52,402 nucleotides of DNA. It comes from a virus. Below are positions 8,978 to 17,274 of the stretch, piece by piece. The position numbers were made by a program, and so were the translations under genes. The stretch spans positions 1-52,402 of the IMG/VR virus record IMGVR_UViG_3300029268_000024. One strand, 5' to 3'. Positions within the stretch are counted from its first letter, which is position 1, and every line of letters starts with the position of its first letter. Below the pieces are notes generated by a model, which was not told the DNA's origin, made no database searches, and worked only from the letters and a program-made list of their open reading frames with translations.

Positions 8978-10848
8978 TATTTTATCCTCTCTTGATATTT
9001 TCTAATAACCTTATGAACACTTTCGGAAGCTTCCAATTTACCCTCTTCGTCTAATTCTTTCGCAATATGGACAAGCGATAAAAGGGCATTGGTCATAACT
9101 TTTTTTATCCTACTTCTATTAACATCTGTACCCTCTGCTTCTTCGGTTACAGGTAAAGGTTTCGGAACTTTTTTACTCGGAGTAGTTTTTGGAGGAACTA
9201 AAACATCTGGCACTAATGGTTTTTGAGGTGGCACTTTCTTTTGTCCCGGTATAACCTCTTCCCCCATTCCTTTTTCCTCTACTACTCCTTCATCCTCAAC
9301 ACTTTCTTCTGTAGGTACTTCTATATCTTCCTCCGAAATTCCTTCTAACTGTTCACTTCTTTGTTGTCTCCATTCCGTCAACTGTGTCCTAGTAATATTG
9401 GGAGTACCTTCGGGGAGAGAAAAGGTAGGTATAACAAAAGAAAGCTGTGCGCCTTCTGGTTTCTTACTTCTGGTTGATTTTGAAGGCTTTGCGGGTTTTC
9501 CTTTAGGTTCAAAACTAATCATTTTAGCCCTTGTATTAGGATCAATAAATTCAGGTGGAACTTCTGCAAAAAACAGAGAACTCATAAACATACAGGTTTC
9601 AGGATCATCAAATCCTTCTTCTTTTTTACTTCTATTTTCAAATAATTGCTCGATTTCCTTACTCGTTTCGCCCAATAATTCACTATCGGATTTTCTTCTG
9701 CTAAACCTTCCTCTCGCATCTTTAACACTTCTAGTTCTGTTTATTTCATTAAGCCAGTAATTAACAATTTGCGGAGTGAATTGCCCCTTTGCCTTAAGAG
9801 ACTTTATTCGGTCTTGAGATCTCTTTAAATTTAAAAACTCGGATAGTTTTACGGGGTCAGATATTTTAGAAGTAACCATGGCTTCTAATATTTCTTTTCT
9901 TAAATCCAGAACGGAAAACTGGATAGGTCTGGTTTTAAGGGCATCGGTTCTTTGAGATCCAATGGTAGGCTTTTTCATTACATAAAAATCAGGAATAACT
10001 TTTATCTGTTCCGCAGCAGGGCCACCCATTTGTTTGGCTTTCAATTGAATGTCCTTAAAAATTTCAAATACTTTACCCACAAAAGCTTCATCGGTTTGCA
10101 GCATTTTGACGGCTTCAATTTCAGGTATTCCACTTTCTTTTGCAACCCTTCTAATAGAATCTTTTAGGGCGGCATCCATATTCCCCTCTTTACTAGCCTT
10201 GATTAACATTTTATAAATACCTTTTGCATTGGGGAAGAAATAACTTCCTTTGCCAAAAATGGGAGCCTCTTGATATAGTTTTTTTCCTTCGGGGGTATTA
10301 GGATCTGCCGACTTATATTCTGTATGTTTTTTTGACCATTGTTTTGTACCACGCCGTTCCTTCATTTCACTTAATGCCACAACTTTAAAGTCATCTGGAC
10401 CCAAGATACTAGAAAAATCAGAAAAATTTTTATTTAACATATCATGAAAAGCTCTAGTAGTTTCATCTGGATTTGCTTTTTGAAATCGTCTTATAAAATA
10501 CGCATACTTATTTTGTTGATCAGAAGGTTTGCTTCCGACATAAGGGCCAATGAAATTCATATAAGCACCATAACCCGGATGATAACCCACAAAAACAAAG
10601 AAAATATTCTTCATTTGTTCGTTGGTTACTCCGTATCGATGCCTGAAAACTTCTTCATATTTTTGTTTTTCATGAGTTACTTCGTTTAAAACACCCTCTA
10701 ATGAAGGCGTAGTTTTGACAGTATTATTCCAGTCTTGATTTTGACCATTAACAATTTCATCGTATTTCCACCATTGCCATCCGGTTTGACGATAAACCTG
10801 CCAGTCCCATCCAATAGCTTCTTTTTTAAGATTATATATTGTGCTCAT
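8977..10848 (-). CDS. Head-region protein of unknown function (623 aa)
   Basis: I recognise no family. The N-terminal 450 residues are globular and helix-rich, with several Trp/Tyr-rich turns such as WQVYRQTGWQWWKY near 16-29. A long Glu/Pro/Lys-rich disordered linker follows (about 450-570, with repeated KPxxP and VPP). The last about 45 residues form a compact amphipathic helical unit (ALLSLVHIAKELDEEGKL) that looks like a small docking module. It lies directly upstream of the protease/scaffold gene, sharing TAATG, and downstream of tagged small proteins, so a virion or head-assembly role is likely from context. No membrane segment or signal peptide is visible. Confidence 0.6.
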   Translation of the reverse strand: MSTIYNLKKEAIGWDWQVYRQTGWQWWKYDEIVNGQNQDWNNTVKTTPSLEGVLNEVTHEKQKYEEVFRHRYGVTNEQMKNIFFVFVGYHPGYGAYMNFIGPYVGSKPSDQQNKYAYFIRRFQKANPDETTRAFHDMLNKNFSDFSSILGPDDFKVVALSEMKERRGTKQWSKKHTEYKSADPNTPEGKKLYQEAPIFGKGSYFFPNAKGIYKMLIKASKEGNMDAALKDSIRRVAKESGIPEIEAVKMLQTDEAFVGKVFEIFKDIQLKAKQMGGPAAEQIKVIPDFYVMKKPTIGSQRTDALKTRPIQFSVLDLRKEILEAMVTSKISDPVKLSEFLNLKRSQDRIKSLKAKGQFTPQIVNYWLNEINRTRSVKDARGRFSRRKSDSELLGETSKEIEQLFENRSKKEEGFDDPETCMFMSSLFFAEVPPEFIDPNTRAKMISFEPKGKPAKPSKSTRSKKPEGAQLSFVIPTFSLPEGTPNITRTQLTEWRQQRSEQLEGISEEDIEVPTEESVEDEGVVEEKGMGEEVIPGQKKVPPQKPLVPDVLVPPKTTPSKKVPKPLPVTEEAEGTDVNRSRIKKVMTNALLSLVHIAKELDEEGKLEASESVHKVIRKYQERIK

Positions 10849-10851
10849 GAA

Positions 10852-11274
10852 CTAATCCTTTTCTTCTTTCTTATCCTCTTCATTATGTTCACGCCATACA
10901 TTGACTTTGGCCCCTATTCCCATTAACTGTTTAGAAGTATAAGGTTTAAGTGCTTTTGGAGGATTAACACCCCATGTCTCTCTCGCATATTCTGCAGCAG
11001 AAGACATACTATCAAAATACTTACCGCCTGCCGAATAAGTAGCAGGAAGTTTTCTTACACCGGCGAAAAACTTAGCTCTAGGCTCATGAACTTTCGCAGG
11101 GCCAATAATACAATAATATCTATCACCATCCGGAGCCCCACCTTCAAATCTAAAATAACTACCGGGACCAATAACATCTTCAAACATTCTTTTGAGAAAA
11201 GAAGTTTTTTCCGTGTAAACCTCACCCCAATCGATATGTTTTTCAACTAATTTTTCTCTGGAAAATTTATCCAT
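10852..11274 (-). CDS. Hypothetical head-region protein (140 aa)
   Basis: The 140-residue soluble protein has mixed alpha/beta character and a charged C-terminus (EHNEEDKKEEKD). A Gly-rich beta section, YFRFEGGAPDGDRYYCIIG, lies at about 41-59, and a helix with SMSSAAEYARETWG near 88-101 could bind a ligand or a partner. No known motif was identified. It starts 3 nt after the stop of the tagged protein at 11278 and ends 3 nt before the 623-residue gene, so all are presumably co-transcribed in the head module. Confidence 0.55.
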   Translation of the reverse strand: MDKFSREKLVEKHIDWGEVYTEKTSFLKRMFEDVIGPGSYFRFEGGAPDGDRYYCIIGPAKVHEPRAKFFAGVRKLPATYSAGGKYFDSMSSAAEYARETWGVNPPKALKPYTSKQLMGIGAKVNVWREHNEEDKKEEKD

Positions 11275-11277
11275 TAT

Positions 11278-11589
11278 TTATACTGCAATGGCTTGTCCGC
11301 CAGTTTCTTTAGCAGATAACCAATCGTTTACAGCTTTATTAATTTGGTCTGGTGACATACCCGGTACTTCCCTCATCAGAAGATTGACTATTTCTTTTCT
11401 AATCGAAGGGCGACTATATTTATTAAAACGACCCATGCTTCCGCTACCCGTTTGATACCAATTTTCAAGCTTACTTACCACATCTTGCCCCATTTGTCCC
11501 ATAGGCGATGGATTAACATCTGCTGTTTTCGTCCACCCAGCTTTCTTTCCCATCTCTTCCCACTGAGTTTTGCTTAGTTTAATTTTCAT
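11278..11589 (-). CDS. Small tagged protein (MKIKLSKTQWEEMGKKAGW family)
   Basis: The 103-residue protein opens with the tag MKIKLSKTQWEEMGKKAGW followed by TKTA. The following sequence is unrelated to that of the other tagged proteins: a Gly/Ser linker and a small helical domain (PSIRKEIVNLLMREVPG, then a helix ending NDWLSAKE). The tag is identical in protein and DNA to that of the next gene. The tag plus variable body recalls T4 internal proteins, whose N-terminal capsid-targeting sequence is removed by the prohead protease; applying that here is inference. An AAGGAG site precedes the ATG. Body function is unknown. Confidence 0.6.
   Translation of the reverse strand: MKIKLSKTQWEEMGKKAGWTKTADVNPSPMGQMGQDVVSKLENWYQTGSGSMGRFNKYSRPSIRKEIVNLLMREVPGMSPDQINKAVNDWLSAKETGGQAIAV
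11532..11589 (-). repeat. 58-bp identical repeat encoding the N-terminal tag (copy 1)
   Basis: The first 58 nt of this gene are identical to 11856-11913. Diverged copies begin the genes at 16936-17265 and 23675-24169. Identity stops where the tag ends, so only the tag segment is duplicated or conserved. Confidence 0.85.
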
Positions 11590-11613
11590 GTTCTCCTTAT
11601 ATTTTTAAACCAC

Positions 11614-11913
11614 TTAGAAGTTTTCAACAACTTCCATGCCAGTTAATCTAGCATTTAATCTGGCATAAATATCTTTAATAAACGGCCCAAAAGCATCCCT
11701 TATTTCATCGGGAGAGGCTTTCCAAACATAAGGTACGTTTTCTAGGCGTCTAACAAGATCTTCGAGCATTTTATCCGGAGTTCCCCAATCTGGAATAATG
11801 TCCTCAATATTTTGTTTTAATGGTGGGATATTGCGATCAGTTTGTCCTGTGCGACTCCACCCAGCTTTCTTTCCCATCTCTTCCCACTGAGTTTTGCTTA
11901 GTTTAATTTTCAT
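11614..11913 (-). CDS. Small tagged protein (MKIKLSKTQWEEMGKKAGW family)
   Basis: The 99-residue protein has the same first 19 residues as its downstream neighbour and then diverges at once (SRTGQTDRN). The body is a predicted all-helical domain with alternating charge (DKMLEDLVRRLENVPYVW, then PDEIRDAFGPFIKDIYARL). No enzymatic motif is present. It is first after the portal gene and its terminator. A strong AAGGAG lies 6 nt before the ATG. By analogy it is a candidate internal or capsid-targeted protein; this rests on the shared tag and position in the head module only. Confidence 0.6.
   Translation of the reverse strand: MKIKLSKTQWEEMGKKAGWSRTGQTDRNIPPLKQNIEDIIPDWGTPDKMLEDLVRRLENVPYVWKASPDEIRDAFGPFIKDIYARLNARLTGMEVVENF
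11856..11913 (-). repeat. 58-bp identical repeat encoding the N-terminal tag (copy 2)
   Basis: Second exact copy of the tag-coding segment also present at 11532-11589. The identity includes the third codon positions. Confidence 0.85.
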
Positions 11914-11931
11914 AAATTCTCCTTAATATCA

Positions 11932-11970
11932 ACAAAAAAATAGCCACTACTATTTTCTATAGTAATGGCT
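11932..11970 (-). terminator. Intrinsic terminator after portal gene
   Basis: A hairpin (11942-11970, stem with one mismatch) is followed on the minus strand by seven or more T (11940-11934). It separates the portal gene from the tagged small-protein genes. Confidence 0.85.
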
Positions 11971-11993
11971 GAAAAACCTTTAATGAAACGCAA

Positions 11994-14900
11994 TTATTGA
12001 GGTTGAACATTTGGAGCTTCGGGCGTATCAAATGTTTTCTGGTCTTGAGCCTGTCCCGCCTGCTGCTGCAAAGATAATTTCTTCCTCATAATACTTTGAA
12101 TAACAGTACGAATTACCTGTTCCAGTTTATTATCTATCTCTACATCGGTAAACCTGAGAATCGTCCATCCTTGCTGAGCTAACTTCATATCCCTTTCTTT
12201 GTCATGAGTAATCTGTTTGCCCGAACTATGGAATATTTCACCATCAGCTTCAATACCTATTTTGATATCCGGTATCCCGAAATCAATAGAATACTCTTCA
12301 GCACCTACCCTAACCCTATATTGCGGAATTATGGTGCTCTCTATCAAACCTTCCTGTTGAGCCTTCATAAGTCGTGGAATAAGAGCCCTTTCGCATTTGG
12401 TAAAAATAACACGCCCCTTTTCATCTCTGGTTTGCCCCTGAGCATCTTTACCACCCACCCCATGAACTTCCTGCTGTTGGAAAATTTTCTTCTGCTCTGC
12501 TGCTAATCTCTCACGAGTTTTCTTCTTCAAAACTCTACCACCAAATTGATTGGGATCAGCAACTTCGGCAGTCATACTAGAAGCCTTTGCCATCGGAGGC
12601 CCACCTACTCCACCACCCACAGGAGAAGGCCCACCTCCCGGCGCACCTCCCGCACCACCCATCTCTCCCGGAGCCCCAATAGGCGGTGCTCCACCTCCAC
12701 CTAAAGGAGGTAATCCCCCGCCACCACCTCCACCACCCCCACCAAATCCACCACCTGCTGCTCCACCCTGTTGCTGACCAAATCCTTGTCCCAAAGCCAT
12801 CATTTGTAGCGCATCATATCTCTTTCTTTCTATTTCCTGATCGGGGTCTAAGTCGAAAGATTCCAATAACGTTTGAGCACTAATAACACCCTTATCATAT
12901 AACTGAATCATGAAGGTTCTATATTGCTGCTGATCACGCAGATGCATCGAACCCCACTTAATCTTTGGAATCAAATATTCTTCTTCGCCTGTTTCGGGAT
13001 TCTTATCTATAAACCCCTGTCTCTTGGATTCGGGAAGATAAATAGATTGCTCGATCCATTGGGAAATTTCCTGTCTGAAAGTTTCCAATCTCTGAATCAT
13101 GGCTTCAATACCTACAGCGGCGGAACTGAAGTTAGGCCCTTCACCGTTGAGAAGCGCATTATTAATCATCATACCGTCAAGAACTTCCTGATTAATAAAT
13201 TCAAATTCATTAGACAAAGTTAATACTCTTCCCGCAGCACCTACAAAGTCTAACTCGAAAGCATGATGGGTAATAATAGTTAAATTAGGATCTTGTGCGG
13301 TCATTGCCAATTGTGCCTGAACATCGGCTATATCGGCAGGACCAGCGGGACGTTCATCGCTACCTACTTTAACAATCTTAATAGGAACAATTAATCTTTC
13401 GGCTACAATCCACTGAGCCACCATTAATTTTGTTTTGTAAGAAAGAATCGGGAACAATCTTCTTACCATTCCAATACCGTACTTCGTATATCCACACTCC
13501 CCATATTTTAAATGGGTTACATTGCGATTATCTAAACGAATAGGTTGTCCCGAAGAAATAAGCTTAATCACTTCGGGAGATAATCTTTCGTAACCCGGAG
13601 TCTTTCTTTGAACCATATTAATCAATTCTTCATCAGGTCTAAGAGCAATAATGGCATCGGGATTAACCGGAGAAGTATAAACCTCAACATAGTCGGGATT
13701 CAATATAACCATTCTTCTTATCGTTCCGCCCTCATGATCGCAAATTTCATCTCCCAATTTTCCCGAACCTTGACAATGAGGACATTCTATCTCTAAAAAT
13801 GGGAAACAATCTCCAAGCAAATGAACCTCATGGCTGATCAATCTGCACCACTTGGGAAGCTTGAGACGTTTTTTAAATCTATCAAAATAAAGTTTAACAT
13901 CCCGGTTTCTACATTCGTGCTCCCAATCGCTCATCGGAAAATCGGAATAGAAATCAATGGCAGAAGCTACTTTGGGTTCATTAGAATTATGAACAACACA
14001 TCCATTAATGCAATATGTATGATTATTTTCTATTTCAAGATCGTAAACTTTTCCACAGTAATGTTTGTGTTGAATGTCGATAATTTTTCGATACATTTTG
14101 TTTTTTAATGCAATATATTCTCTAATTTTATGATGATGTGCCGGAGTTATATGGCTATACTTTTCACAAATACCATTGAGTTTTTCACAAGCCATCCTCC
14201 CTATTCTTATATTGCAGCTTGGAGATTCGTTTAAGATGTTCGTTTTACATATTCTGGTTTTTTGAGTGCTCCAACTAACCGAATGAGACAAATTAAGTTT
14301 TGTACAAATTACTCTTAACTGAGACGCCAAAGGTTGAGAAGATATCCTTATTTGATCTCCGAAAGTATTGGAAACACATCCGTCTCCATCCGAAATTCCA
14401 GCTATAAAGTTTAACAATTGTGATTCAGAAGCATTATTTATAAACTCGGAACATAGTTTTTTGCCAAGACAGCCATCACCAATAATAGAATAAAACAATT
14501 TTGCAATTACCACATTATGTAAAACAATATCGTAGCACTTGCCATGTCCATTTTTGTATTCTTTTGTTTTAAATCCTAATTCATCTTCAATAATTTTTCT
14601 TGCTTTTTCCCCAATCGTATTTTTCTCGTCATTAGACAATGTTATGCGTATACCCTTAGGATATTTTCTTTCATTTTTATAGTTGTACCAGTAATATGAT
14701 CCATCTGCCGCAAAAAGACCAAGAAGCCAACATACCCTATCCGAAAACATATCCGGCATAAATTTACTAGTTGGTTTTAATTCAGGAGAGATAACGCAAT
14801 CACCAATTTTGATATTTCCCACTTCGTTCCATGACTCAGTAATATCAACCTTACCAAACTTTTTAATCCTTTCTTGCTTGCGTCTTTCTGAATGAACTGT

Positions 14901-15455
14901 TTGATAGGATTTTTCCCACTCTTCTTTTTTAACAACTTTTATTTCATGCGAATTTGTAATGGAAATCTTGGTATTGCTTCCGCCAATCTTTAATTCCGAA
15001 ATATCTTCATCAATATCACGAGTATGAACCCTCATAACCCTTTGTATATTACCGTTTTCATCAATAATTCTATCTCCAACAACAATATCGCATATTTTCT
15101 TCTCTGTCCCATCCGACATAAGTACTTGGTTATCAGGGGTTAAGCAATAAAAAAATCTACTCCATTGATATTCTTCGAGCCTCTTACTTGGGATTTGCCA
15201 ATTGATCGGGGTATGAACCGGAGAAAAGAATGCAGGCTGACCGTAAACTACTCCTGCACTAGAAGCAAAGCGTGACATTCCAGAACCCCAAGAGCCCGTA
15301 TTTACAGCAGCAGTAGGGGAATAATTATGTCGGGGAACTCTTTTATAATCCGGATGTTCTTCAATGATTTGCTTACTTATTTTACTGGGATCACGGCTAC
15401 GTAGTGCTTGAAAAGTCCTAGCTAGATCAGATGTTTGAATTACGGGCTCAGCCAT
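11994..15455 (-). CDS. Portal protein with intein and C-terminal DUF559-like nuclease domain
   Basis: The 1153-residue precursor contains a portal split by a 387-residue intein (residues 104-490). Mature portal sequence resumes at SNEPKVASAIDFYSDF and includes a zinc-knuckle-like set (C558, C561, C572, H574), a beta-rich wing (about 580-740) and the helical stem/crown (about 745-885). Portal rings nucleate capsid assembly and pass DNA during packaging. After a Gly/Pro-rich linker (about 895-955) comes a restriction-endonuclease-like domain (about 1015-1125), with D1058 (IDFG), E1069 and D1071 in IEADG, H1076 and an RFTDVEI strand, as in DUF559/Vsr-like proteins. This appended nuclease is unusual. 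Start: ATG with a GGAG site; a sigma70-like promoter lies just upstream. Confidence 0.85.
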   Translation of the reverse strand: MAEPVIQTSDLARTFQALRSRDPSKISKQIIEEHPDYKRVPRHNYSPTAAVNTGSWGSGMSRFASSAGVVYGQPAFFSPVHTPINWQIPSKRLEEYQWSRFFYCLTPDNQVLMSDGTEKKICDIVVGDRIIDENGNIQRVMRVHTRDIDEDISELKIGGSNTKISITNSHEIKVVKKEEWEKSYQTVHSERRKQERIKKFGKVDITESWNEVGNIKIGDCVISPELKPTSKFMPDMFSDRVCWLLGLFAADGSYYWYNYKNERKYPKGIRITLSNDEKNTIGEKARKIIEDELGFKTKEYKNGHGKCYDIVLHNVVIAKLFYSIIGDGCLGKKLCSEFINNASESQLLNFIAGISDGDGCVSNTFGDQIRISSQPLASQLRVICTKLNLSHSVSWSTQKTRICKTNILNESPSCNIRIGRMACEKLNGICEKYSHITPAHHHKIREYIALKNKMYRKIIDIQHKHYCGKVYDLEIENNHTYCINGCVVHNSNEPKVASAIDFYSDFPMSDWEHECRNRDVKLYFDRFKKRLKLPKWCRLISHEVHLLGDCFPFLEIECPHCQGSGKLGDEICDHEGGTIRRMVILNPDYVEVYTSPVNPDAIIALRPDEELINMVQRKTPGYERLSPEVIKLISSGQPIRLDNRNVTHLKYGECGYTKYGIGMVRRLFPILSYKTKLMVAQWIVAERLIVPIKIVKVGSDERPAGPADIADVQAQLAMTAQDPNLTIITHHAFELDFVGAAGRVLTLSNEFEFINQEVLDGMMINNALLNGEGPNFSSAAVGIEAMIQRLETFRQEISQWIEQSIYLPESKRQGFIDKNPETGEEEYLIPKIKWGSMHLRDQQQYRTFMIQLYDKGVISAQTLLESFDLDPDQEIERKRYDALQMMALGQGFGQQQGGAAGGGFGGGGGGGGGGLPPLGGGGAPPIGAPGEMGGAGGAPGGGPSPVGGGVGGPPMAKASSMTAEVADPNQFGGRVLKKKTRERLAAEQKKIFQQQEVHGVGGKDAQGQTRDEKGRVIFTKCERALIPRLMKAQQEGLIESTIIPQYRVRVGAEEYSIDFGIPDIKIGIEADGEIFHSSGKQITHDKERDMKLAQQGWTILRFTDVEIDNKLEQVIRTVIQSIMRKKLSLQQQAGQAQDQKTFDTPEAPNVQPQ
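13986..15146 (-). mobile_element. Portal intein with LAGLIDADG homing endonuclease
   Basis: The insertion starts with Cys (CLTPDNQVLMSDGT, block A) and has a block B-like ITNSHEI. It contains two LAGLIDADG-type helices, LLGLFAADGS and FIAGISDGDG (blocks C and E). It ends YDLEIENNHTYCINGCVVHN with the penultimate His and final Asn, followed by Ser as the first C-extein residue. The two DOD helices with acidic residues suggest an active homing enzyme. Splicing would join RFFY to SNEPKVAS. Both boundaries were checked at codon level. Confidence 0.92.
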
Positions 15456-15478
15456 TTTACACTCCTATACATACACCC

Positions 15479-15507
15479 ATTATACAAGAAAGTGAAATTA
15501 TTGTAAA
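15479..15507 (-). promoter_or_regulatory. Sigma70-like promoter for portal gene
   Basis: On the minus strand TTTACA (15507-15502) is followed after 17 nt by TATAAT (15484-15479), inside the end of the upstream 475-residue gene and 24 nt before the portal ATG. It matches the TGTATAAT form found at other unit starts in the window. Confidence 0.75.
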
Positions 15508-16925
15508 GGAGTTTCCGCTGTAACTGGTGTAGCGTCAGTTATATTAAATCCCTGTTCTTCTGGTGATTGTAAAGCGGCTCCTGCTTTTGGACCCGCAACT
15601 TGTTCAACGGCTTCTTTAACCCCTTTAATTTGATCGTCCTCCAACCCTAAATCAATGGCGGCAGAACGAAACTCATCCGATACTCTTGCAGGTGTATTAG
15701 TATCTGAAAACATAAATTTTTCGTTGGCTACTCCGATTGCCGTAGAACTTTTAGCTACCACAAATCCGTCTCCATCAAATCGAAATTCCGTACCTCCGGG
15801 AACATTGACTACCTGTTTAGTATCGGCACTTATAACTTGGGCTCCATCCTTGGGTATAGTAACATTCTTCCCAACAAGATTTTGCGGATCTCTTAAAAGC
15901 TGTCCTATAGTAACCAATCCATCAGTATTATCGGCCTGAGTAACATGATAAGCAACTTTCTGATGTTTTTTAACCATATCCTGACCGAACTTATCAATCT
16001 GCGCAACCCCCAGAACCGAAGCTTCATAATGATCAGCAACCGCATTCAGCATGGTCTTATAATCAATTCCTGCTTCTCTCATTTCCAATGTGTCTTTCAG
16101 GATGTTATAGACTCTATCATCCTTTCTTTCGGGATCAAGTGTAGAAGCAATCTTTACTATTCTTTCAAATCCGGTAGAGGCAGCAACTTCCAGATCGTAA
16201 GTTTCATTACCCCTAGCTTCCTCTAAACGTCTTTCGGTAGAATATTGATGTGGTCTTGGTTTACGGGTTCTTTCCCCATTAGCTAGTTCCATTGAATTTC
16301 CACCAAATCTATCGGTATCGGGAACAGCGGGAGTACCGGCAGTTGGAAATCTATGGAATCGGTCATTGATATAACCGCCTACAACTTTACCATCTTTATC
16401 TTGATAGTCGGCATAAAATTTATCCATGATATACATACGCCAGAGAGCTTCTCCGCTATAGACTCTGGTAGGATCTTCGTCAAATGAAATAGCATCGGTA
16501 TAGTAATGGGTAAAATTGAAGAACTTATTTCTATCGGTTCTCCAAGGTGTCCCCTCATTGAACCCATCTACAATACGGTTCCACTTATTACGCATACCTC
16601 TGACCCATCCATTTCTTTGTCTGGATTGGGAAGGCATATCTTGAGCTTGTTTTTGCATTTTTACCCCTTCTGATTTATCTGTCTTTTTGTTCAAATTACC
16701 CGCTAATCTATGACTCGCTAGAATTCCCAGAAGAGCTTTTGGAGCCTCTTCGTTTTCAGGATGTTCAATTATTGCTTTACACGTTTCTGAAATGCTATCT
16801 TCTTGAGGAACCGTATTGGATGCTTTTTGAATAATATCCATTAACTCCTTAGTGGCAAGAGCAGCGGTTCCTTTAGAAGCAACCCATCTTTTAATATCTT
16901 CTGCGTTTTGCCAATAAGCGGCCAT
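15498..16925 (-). CDS. Hypothetical structural-region protein (475 aa)
   Basis: The 475-residue protein has no family I recognise. The first about 90 residues are helical (KELMDIIQKASNTV). A basic, aromatic segment follows (about 100-190, with WRTDRNKFFNFTHYYTDA), then an Arg-rich stretch (KPRPHQYSTERRLEEARG). A C-terminal beta domain holds VGKNVTIPKDGAQVISAD and GGTEFRFDGDGFVVAK (about 335-385), resembling small SH3-like barrels. It lies immediately upstream of the portal and downstream of a tagged small protein. Context suggests a head-neck or scaffolding partner. No signal peptide, membrane segment or catalytic motif is visible. Confidence 0.55.
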   Translation of the reverse strand: MAAYWQNAEDIKRWVASKGTAALATKELMDIIQKASNTVPQEDSISETCKAIIEHPENEEAPKALLGILASHRLAGNLNKKTDKSEGVKMQKQAQDMPSQSRQRNGWVRGMRNKWNRIVDGFNEGTPWRTDRNKFFNFTHYYTDAISFDEDPTRVYSGEALWRMYIMDKFYADYQDKDGKVVGGYINDRFHRFPTAGTPAVPDTDRFGGNSMELANGERTRKPRPHQYSTERRLEEARGNETYDLEVAASTGFERIVKIASTLDPERKDDRVYNILKDTLEMREAGIDYKTMLNAVADHYEASVLGVAQIDKFGQDMVKKHQKVAYHVTQADNTDGLVTIGQLLRDPQNLVGKNVTIPKDGAQVISADTKQVVNVPGGTEFRFDGDGFVVAKSSTAIGVANEKFMFSDTNTPARVSDEFRSAAIDLGLEDDQIKGVKEAVEQVAGPKAGAALQSPEEQGFNITDATPVTAETPLQ

Positions 16926-16935
16926 GTTTTACTCC

Positions 16936-17265
16936 TTAAACTGTTGGTTGAGTTGTGGCTGCGGGTTGAGCCGGTTGTTCCTTCTTTCCATCATATATAT
17001 CTGCCCTGTCACGCATTTTTTTAATAGTATTAGATATCCACCCTGAATCCATTCCCTGAATCCACCTTATCATAAAAGCTTCCCCGCCCCTACGACTATT
17101 AAATATTTCTACCATATTTGCAATGCCATCTTTTAAATCCTCTATTCCTTTCTTCACAATAGGATCTTCATAAATACTGGAAGGCTGTGGAACCCTTAAG
17201 CTAGTAACCCATCCAGCTTTCTTTCCCATCTCTTCCCATTGAGATTTGCTTAGTTTAATCTTCAT
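16936..17265 (-). CDS. Small tagged protein (MKIKLSKSQWEEMGKKAGW family)
   Basis: The 109-residue protein begins with the family tag, differing at one position (Ser for Thr at residue 8) from the two copies near 11.5 kb. The body is helical (DPIVKKGIEDLKDGIANMVE, then IRWIQGMDSGWISNTIKKMR) with a Pro/Ala/Thr-rich tail. No known domain was found. It sits 9 nt after the stop of the 339-residue gene and 10 nt before the 475-residue gene. The tag is about 90% identical in DNA to the other copies while the body shows no similarity, so selection on the N-terminus, or its exchange, seems likely. Confidence 0.6.
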   Translation of the reverse strand: MKIKLSKSQWEEMGKKAGWVTSLRVPQPSSIYEDPIVKKGIEDLKDGIANMVEIFNSRRGGEAFMIRWIQGMDSGWISNTIKKMRDRADIYDGKKEQPAQPAATTQPTV

Positions 17266-17274
17266 TTCTACTTC

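Noticed and set aside
12585-12600. Internal start for a separate nuclease product at MAKASSMTA in the portal gene
   Set aside because: The GGTGGG-like sequence before it comes from Gly codons of the linker, so the ribosome-binding site may be chance; not strong enough to report.
12550-12777. Plus-strand Pro-rich frame opposite the portal linker
   Set aside because: It is the complement of the Gly-rich linker codons and has no support as a gene.
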